NCBI GenBank assembly: GCA_016806645.1
Contig: JACSYO010001691.1
Location: 40,001 to 104,000 of the forward strand
Direction of reading: 5' to 3'
DNA: 64,000 nt
DNA from: Ophiodon elongatus
Lineage: Eukaryota; Chordata; Actinopteri; Perciformes; Hexagrammidae
Part shown: in pieces, positions 57,696 through 64,000 of the stretch
How positions within the stretch are numbered: the first letter of the stretch is position 1
Layout: each line of letters opens with the position of its first letter
Position numbers and translations under genes: made by a program
The notes under the pieces: generated by a model
Database searches by the model: none
The model's input: only the letters and a program-made list of their open reading frames with translations
What the model was told of the DNA's origin: nothing

Positions 57696-58078
57696 TGTGG
57701 TGGTGGGGCGTGGTTAGGCTCAGCTGCAGGGGGGAGTAGGGGAGTGGCTCAGGGAACGGTGCCAGGATGAGGCCTAACTGGCCTCAGCTGGGGGTAATTG
57801 TGTTTTCTCCCCAATATAAACGGCAGTAGGGACGAAGGAAGGAGGAGAGTGCGGGCACGGATTCTGCCGGAGCATCGGACCTACGACAGACAGACAAGCG
57901 GACACAGCAGGTGCGCTCAGGGGCGAGGCCGAGAGAGCGCACTGCAAAGACCGTATTAAATACAATAATAAAGCTCGGTAAACGAGATCCTGTCTTTGTG
58001 CTTGGGGGAAAACACCCACGGTAACACTAACCTGTTACACTGGCACCCAACGCGGGTTCCCCTTAAAATCAAGAGCAC

Positions 58079-59545
58079 ATGCAAGGTGGCGAGGAACACC
58101 CAGGTCTGCCGGCCCAGCCGATCGTCGCGCTGGGGCAGATGCTAGGGGGGATCGCAGCGATGCAGCGGGACCAAGTCGAGGCGAACCGCCAGTTCTTGGA
58201 GGCGCTCCAGGACCAGGCAGAGCGGCAAGGTCACGCCCTCAAACAGCTCGCCACCTGCACAGCTGCGGCTCCGCCGACGCCAAACCCCTCCCCATAAGGG
58301 GGGGTTGCCCTACACAAGATGACAGCGGCGGATGACGTGCAGTCCTTTTTGGAGACTTTTGAGGTGATGGCGGAGGCACGTGGCTGGCCGGCGGTGGAGT
58401 GGGCGATCCGTCTCCTGCCGCTTCTCACAAGGGAGGCGCAGACAGTGGCCCTGGGACTCCCCCCAGCAGCCCGGCACAGCTACACAGATGTGCGTAAGGC
58501 CGTGATGGATCGGCTGGGCCTGACCCCAGAGGACCTCCGCCGCAGGTTCCGCGAGGCCACGCTGGGGCCCGAGGACCGGTCCTTCGCTTACGCGCAGCGG
58601 CTGAGTGACGCCGCAGTCAGATGGCTGCAGCCGGGGAGCCCCAGAGGAGCGCAGGGGGTGGTGGAGAAGATCGTCCTGGAGCAGTTCGTGGGGGGGCTGC
58701 CAGCCAGAACGTCAGCGTGGGTCCGCTGCCACCGCCCCACGTCGCTGGAAACCGCCGTCACCCTGGCGGAGGACCACCTGGCGGTGCATCCCGGCAGTCA
58801 GGTGGACAACGGTCGGCCGCCGGCTCCATCCCGGCCGATGCCCGCCCCGCGGAGGAGGCTCCTGCCGCAGCAACTGGTGCGGCCCATACCGGCCCCGCGT
58901 TTGGCACCCCCACCCCGGCTCCCTGACTCTCCGACCCCAGCTAACACCGGCACCCTTCCCAGCCCACAGGGGGTCCTTCAAGCACCTGGGCAGGAGTGTT
59001 GGAGGTGCGGGCAGCCCGGACACTTCTGGAGGGAATGTCCACTGATGGAATTGGGCCAGGTGATCCGGGTTGCCGGCTCTCCAACACCCTCCCCAGGTCC
59101 AGGAGCGACGTACCGCATTCCGGTAAGAATCCAGGGGGGTACACATCAGGCGATGGTGGATTCGGGCTGTACGCAGTCTATGATCCACCAGAGCCTGGTT
59201 CGGTCCGGGGCATTGGTGGAGGCATTATGGGGGAAAATTCGGTGTGTGCATGGGGATGTTAACGAGTATCCCATAGTGTCAGTGGCGATTAGATACATGG
59301 GGAAAAAGCATAGTGTAAAGGTCGCGGTTAGCTCCCACCTTACGCACCCCCTGATCTTGGGAACAGATTGGCCGGGGTTTGACAGGTTAATGGGGCAGGC
59401 TGCGGGGGTGCGTTCACGGCAGACAGGGTCATGCCGGATGTGCGCTGTGCTCAGCGGCGACGCAAGGTCTTCCGACGCTGCAGACGGGGAGGGGGAACCA
59501 CGGAGCTCGGTGGAGGCTCCACTCCATGGGGGATGTCGACTATGA
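58079..59545 (+). pseudogene. gag-protease region of the gypsy element
   Basis: A first frame (58079-58297) ends in TAA and is continued from 58319 by a 408-aa frame. The latter has a helical capsid-like part (SFAYAQRLSDAAVRWLQ, VLEQFVGGLP) reminiscent of the SCAN/gag fold, a Pro-rich linker, one zinc knuckle and the DSG protease motif. The reading frame leaves the element's consensus near 59390. Confidence 0.8.
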
Positions 59546-59817
59546 GGTGGTGCGTTCTGACAGGGGCGGAGCTCTACAGATCTACCACCTCAACCTGCTA
59601 AAAGCGTGGAGAGAGGCGGAGTCTGTTTCTCTGGTGTCCGCGGTATCCGAGAGACAGGAGCTGGGGCCTGAGGCGCCAAAATCCACCAATCCGGTCTCGC
59701 TCCTTTGTGAAGACCATCTCTCCGGGACCCAGAGAACAAACATTGCCCAGTTGCAAGATCAGTTTGCTGACGTGTTCTCCCTGCTGCCAGGTCACACAAA
59801 CCTCATAGAGCACCGAA

Positions 59818-60681
59818 TTGAGACTCCTCCGGGTGTGGCGGTGCGGTCGCGTCCCTACAGGTTACCTGAACACAAAAGAAAAGTGGTTCAGAGGGAATTG
59901 GCTGCCATGCTGGAGATGGGGGTTAATAGAAGAGTCCAACAGTGCCTGGTGTAGCCCCATTGTTCTTGTGGTCAAGAAGGATGGGTCTATACGGTTCTGC
60001 ATGGACTATCGCAGGGTGAACGACGTGTCACGTTTCGATGCGTACCCAATGCCCCGGGTCGACGAACTCCTGGACCGACTGGGCACTGCGCGTTTCTTTA
60101 CGACACTGGATTTAACTAAGGGCTACTGGCAGATTCCTCTGTCGCCAGAGTCCAGGGAAAAGATGGCCTTCTCCACTCCGTATGGGTTATACCAATTCAC
60201 CACACTTCCCTTTTTGTTGTTCGGGGCCCCAGCCACTTTCCAACGCCTCATGGACCGGGTGCTGCGTCCACGCGCTGCATATGCTGCCACGTACTTGGAT
60301 AACGTGATCATCCACAGCACCACCTGGGCGGAGCATGTGCAGCGGGTGGGCGCGGTGCTGGAGTCCCTGAGGCAGGCGGGGCTCACCGCCAACCCAGGGA
60401 AGTGTGCAGTTGGACGGAGGGAGGTACGGTATCTGGGGTACCACTTGGCCGGCTGGCAGGTGCGCCTTCAGGTGGACAAGACCGCCGCTATCGCAGCCTG
60501 CCTGCGGCCCAAAACAAAAAAAGAGGTGAGGCGGTTTTTAGGGCTGGTGGGTTACTACAGGCATTTCATCCCAAATTTTGCAGATCTGACCAGCCCCTTG
60601 ACCGACCTGACCCGGAAAGGTGCCTCAGATCCGGTCCAGTGGACGGAGCAGTGCCAGTTGGTGTTTGAGAGGGTAAAATAG
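59818..60681 (+). pseudogene. Reverse transcriptase of the gypsy element, YLDN variant
   Basis: RT motifs VLVVKKDGSIRFCMDYRRVN, FFTTLDLTKGYWQI and FGAPATFQRLMD are clear. The catalytic box reads YLDN (60292-60303) in place of YLDD. The RT start lies in the preceding frame (59526-59954), so a frameshift near 59925 splits it. A TAG at 60679 separates RNase H. Confidence 0.85.
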
Positions 60682-61512
60682 CCTCTCTGTGGGGAGCCAC
60701 TCCTTCATACACCTAACTTTACTCTTTCCTTTACTCTGCAGACTGATGCATCAAACAGGGGGCTGGGGGCTGTTTTGTCCCTGCAGGTTCGGGGGTTGAC
60801 CACCCTGTCCTATACATCAGCCGCAAGCAATCGGAGAGGGAGGCCAGGTATAGCACGGTGGAGGAGTGCCTGGCCATCCGGTGGGTGGTCGACTCCCTGC
60901 GCTACTACCTCCTGGGACGCTCATTCACCCTCTGTTCGGACCACGCTCCGCTCCAGTGGCTCCACCGCATGAAAGATACCATCGCCCGGATCACTCGGTG
61001 GTATCTGGCTTTACAGCCTTTTAATTTCAAAGTGGTCCATAGGCCAGGGGCGCAGATGGTTGTGGCCGACTTCCTCTCCCGCTCGCACGGGGAGGGGAGA
61101 GTAGGTCAGGCCGGATGGCTCCCCGGCCTAAGTCGGGGCGGTGGGGGTATGTGGTGAGGTGGTGTGGTTAGACTCAGCTGCAGGGGGGGAGTAGGGGAGT
61201 GGCTCAGGGAACGGTGCCAGGATGAGGCCTAATTGGCCTCAGCTGGGGGTAATTGTGTTTTCTCCCCAATATAAACGTCAGTAGGGACGAAGGAAGGAGG
61301 AGAGAGCGGGGACGGATTCTGCCAGAGCATTGGACCTACGCCGCCATCATCCAGACAGACAAGCGGACGCAGCAGGTGCGCTCAGGGGCGAGGCCGAGAG
61401 CGCACTGCAAAGACCGTATTAAATGCAATAATAAAGCTCGGAAAAGGAGATCCTGTCTACAAGCGTCTTTGCGCTAGGGGGAAAACACCCACGGTAACAC
61501 TAACCTGTTACA

Positions 61513-61685
61513 ATGGCATTTCATAAAATTTTCTGTACTTGAAGGGAATCCTAGAGGGCATTTCATCAAGTTTTATCCACTGGAGGGGAACCATAGATGG
61601 CATTTCATCAAGTTGTCTCCACTGGAATCGAATCCTAGATGGCATTTCATCAAGTTGTCTCCACCTGAAGGGAACCCTAGATCAG
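61513..61685 (+). repeat. 42-bp satellite array F, middle part
   Basis: Four units to the right of the gypsy element, continuing the array broken at 57695. Confidence 0.9.
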
Positions 61686-62216
61686 CCAGATCAACTGGTC
61701 TGGCTGTGGGATCCACCATCACCCCTTAATGAAGATTTTAAAAAAATAGATATTTAAAATTAGCATCAATTCAAAAATCCTTTAAAAATATTTATTTAAT
61801 ACATTTTCAATAAAATATAAGTGTAAGTTCATAAGCTGAATTTTATATTCAATAGGCTATTCAATTTCATTATCCTAAAAACCCAGAGTCTCCCCCATAT
61901 CAGGATGGTTTGACCCAACCTGGCACAAGCCACCTGTCAATCGCCGCCGCCTTGAAAAACTCAAACAATGAGTGGCTGAAACGTAGCAGCAATGCTGCTG
62001 AAAACATGGAGGACAAGAGCAAAACAAGTCGAAACCAGAGCCGGCAAAAAAGTCTGAGTAGACGACACTCCGCTGCATAAAAAAATCCCCTTCAAAATAA
62101 AACCACAGGATAAAAATAAATTAAAAATTAAAAAAATGTAATCCAATTTTTTTTGCCCAGGCAAAGGCCCGTGAAAACGGGTCCGCGACGACCCACCAGT
62201 TGAGAATCACTGCCCT
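61686..62216. mobile_element. hAT-Charlie-like remnant in the satellite
   Basis: The right end (GACCCACCAGTTGAGAATCA, CTG) is the inverted form of a common hAT terminus (CAGTGATTCTCAACTGGTGG). The left terminus is lost or degraded. A short reverse frame has no recognisable domain. Confidence 0.6.
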
Positions 62217-62468
62217 AGATGACATTTCATCAAGTTTTCTCTACTTGAAGGGAACCCTAAATAGCATTTCATCAAGTTTCCTCCACATGAAGGGAAACCT
62301 AGATGGCATTTCATCACATTTTCACATCTGGTAGGGAACCCTAGATGGTATTTCATCAAGTTGTATCCACTGGAAGGGAACCTTAGATGGCATTTCATCA
62401 AGTTTTCTCCACTTCAAGGGAATCCTCAAGGGCATTTGATCACGTTTTCGTCACTAGAAGGGAATTCT
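62217..62468 (+). repeat. 42-bp satellite array F, right part
   Basis: Six units, followed by the GGAATTCTCT text that ends arrays C and E as well. Confidence 0.92.
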
Positions 62469-62804
62469 CTCAAATAAAAAAAATGAAATGCTTAATGGAA
62501 GTATTGGGAGCTGGAGGAAAATGTTTAGAGTGGATTGTTCTTCCACTGGTTTATAAGTCTCATTACATTGCATGCAGTATTTAACAATAAATACATTCAA
62601 ATAAAACAATGAGTGTGATTAACTGGTGAATGGGCACGAGGGGAATCATCTAAATGTGTTTAGTGTTTTCAGATGTCATGCAACCTTCTGACAATCAGAA
62701 TAAATCAACTTCATTGTTCAGAGAGAAAACAGGAGCGTTAATTATTCTGATATTTCTGACTTTTCCGACGGCACGTGAATGCAGCAGGATGTGCGTGAGG
62801 TGAA
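62469..62804 (+). other. Unit spacer upstream of cnbp copy 5
   Basis: Matches the spacers before copies 3 and 4. No gene is seen. Confidence 0.75.
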
Positions 62805-63964
62805 AGACAGTCACGCTAGCCCGCCAGCCCGCATGTTGTTTTTCGATTCTTGTGTATACGAGGCATTACGGTACGAGCGTGTAAGAACTGACTTCAAAAT
62901 AAGAGCAAAGTTCCGGTGAACGTGAGAGGACGTCACATTCATTCAATAAGTCATTCAATAAGTCTGTAAATACAGATACATTAATGAATTAAACCAAATG
63001 AATGAGTGAAACATTTACTATTAATTTAAAAAAATCATAATAACCACATGTATTTCAAGGAAAAATGTAATTTCCATTGTCTGAATACTTATACCACATA
63101 TCGAAAGCATGCCACTTCGGAAGGTCCCTCTTCCAATATCAGGACATTCTGATGGTGAATTTAAAAATGAAAGCCCTAGAAAATCACATTCATGAGCCAA
63201 TGTATCTCTAATTTCAGATTATATTTGAAAGGAAATGGTCCAAAATTACTAAATAATTTAACTTCCTATTAAGAGTAAGACACCTCAAAGTGTCACTCAG
63301 AGAGAATAACGACATTTCAAAATGAAAGACCTTTGAGGTGTCTTACTCTTAATCAGAAGCTAAATTAGTATGCAACAATGGACCATTTCCTTTTAAATCT
63401 AATCTGAATTCAGAGGTTATTTGGCTAATGACAGTGATTTGAAGTTAGCTCATGAAGGAGATTTTAAAGGGCTTTAATTTTGAAATCCAACATCAGAATG
63501 TCTTGCTTGTCTCTGACACATTCAGGTGGTCTACGATTAATCTGAAATGAAATTAGTTAGTAACTATGGACCATTTCCTTTTCGATCTAATCTGAAATAA
63601 AATACACATTTAACTCATGAATGTAATTTTCTAGGGTTTTCATTTTGAAATTCAACATCAGAATGCCCTGATATTGGAAGAGGTACCTTCTGAGGTGGCA
63701 TGTTTTATATTAGGTATTTGTATTCACACAATGGAAATGACATTTTTCCTTGTAATACAGTTTGCATGTGGTAAGTTATCGTTCATAAAATATATAATTT
63801 TTCACTCATTCATTTAGTTTAATTCATTCATGTATCTATTTACAGACGAATTGACTATCACGTTCGCCGGAACTTCGCTCTTATTTTGAAGTCAGTTCTT
63901 ACGCTCGTACCGTAATGCCTCGTACACGCGCGCACTGAATAACACGGTGCGGGCTGGGCTGCAG
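62805..63964. mobile_element. Foldback insertion upstream of cnbp copy 5 (largest copy)
   Basis: Long nested inverted arms around a centre near 63310. The outer arm pair is TACGAGGCATTACGGTACGA / TCGTACCGTAATGCCTCGTA. The next pair is CTTCCAATATCAGGACATTC (63132) / its inverse near 63665. The innermost pair is AAGAGTAAGACACCTCAAAG / TTTGAGGTGTCTTACTCTTA. It has no coding capacity. Confidence 0.75.
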
Positions 63965-64000
63965 TGAAGAACGCGTGTCGCCGAGGAGAGAAGACAGAAC
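63965..64000 (+). promoter_or_regulatory. cnbp: Start of non-coding exon 1 of a fifth cnbp copy (cut by the window)
   Basis: The last 36 bases are identical to the start of exon 1 in copy 4 (GTGTCGCCGAGGAGAGAAGA). The rest of this unit is outside the window. Confidence 0.7.

Larger units (their letters stand above)
57691..61517 (+). mobile_element. Ty3/gypsy element resembling the Gmr1 group, integrase deleted
   Basis: LTRs lie at 57696-58039 (344 bp) and 61150-61512 (363 bp), both TGTGGTG...TTACA. The flanks AGGGC and ATGGC form a probable 5-bp target duplication inside the satellite. The primer binding site TGGCACCCAACGCGGG is at 58041. In order come gag with a knuckle (CWRCGQPGHFWREC, about 59000), an aspartic protease (VDSGCTQSMI, about 59156), a remnant typical of an integrase C terminus (GDVDYEVV, QIYHLNLLKAW, 59529-59610), reverse transcriptase, and RNase H (SDHAPLQWLH, VVADFLSRSHGEG) running to the right LTR. 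An integrase remnant before RT and RNase H last is the Gmr1-type order. Several frameshifts and stops are present. Confidence 0.9.

Overview
The window is a piece of a teleost fish nuclear genome. The evidence is spliced vertebrate genes with GT-AG introns, very dense (CA)n/(GT)n microsatellites at intron ends, and fish-type mobile elements (a Ty3/gypsy element resembling the Gmr1 group, an L2-like LINE, hAT-type elements, and a class-I-like endogenous retrovirus). I rebuilt every gene model by hand from splice sites, reading-phase continuity and remembered vertebrate protein families. No search was run.

Positions 1-22.5 kb hold four ordinary genes: mkrn2os (+, 1385-4501), tsen2 (+, 5803-9343), rbm39 (+, 11166-18206) and a pyruvate dehydrogenase phosphatase closest to PDP1 (-, 19352-22454). 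All four have complete, phase-consistent coding sequences of 221, 413, 493 and 518 aa. Their introns carry many minisatellites. Several begin exactly at a 5' splice site and repeat the donor motif.

Positions 22.5-25.4 kb are a transposon-rich boundary with a broken Ty3/gypsy pol fragment embedded in a minisatellite. From 25.4 kb to the end the window is one tandem array. Four CNBP-like (CCHC zinc-knuckle nucleic-acid-binding protein) genes lie head to tail on the + strand (27532-29178, 33102-36064, 41924-43695, 54487-55724). The upstream region of a fifth unit runs off the right edge. Each unit contains a non-coding first exon, a pyrimidine microsatellite in front of the start-codon exon, knuckle exons, a conserved 3' UTR, a spacer and an array of a 42-bp satellite. 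The copies differ in knuckle number (7, 10, 12 and 5; ordinary CNBP has 7). Copy 3 has an 81-bp in-frame knuckle minisatellite inside one exon, copy 2 has an expanded acidic tail, and copies 1 and 4 are truncated at the C terminus by different mutations.

The satellite arrays and introns of this cluster have taken up an endogenous retrovirus plus a solo LTR (45.1-51.3 kb), a gypsy element (57.7-61.5 kb), a LINE (40.4-41.7 kb), hAT-type elements (30.9-31.4, 33.8-34.8 and 61.7-62.2 kb), and foldback insertions directly upstream of copies 3, 4 and 5. The cnbp-like array with variable knuckle number is the most unusual system in the window.
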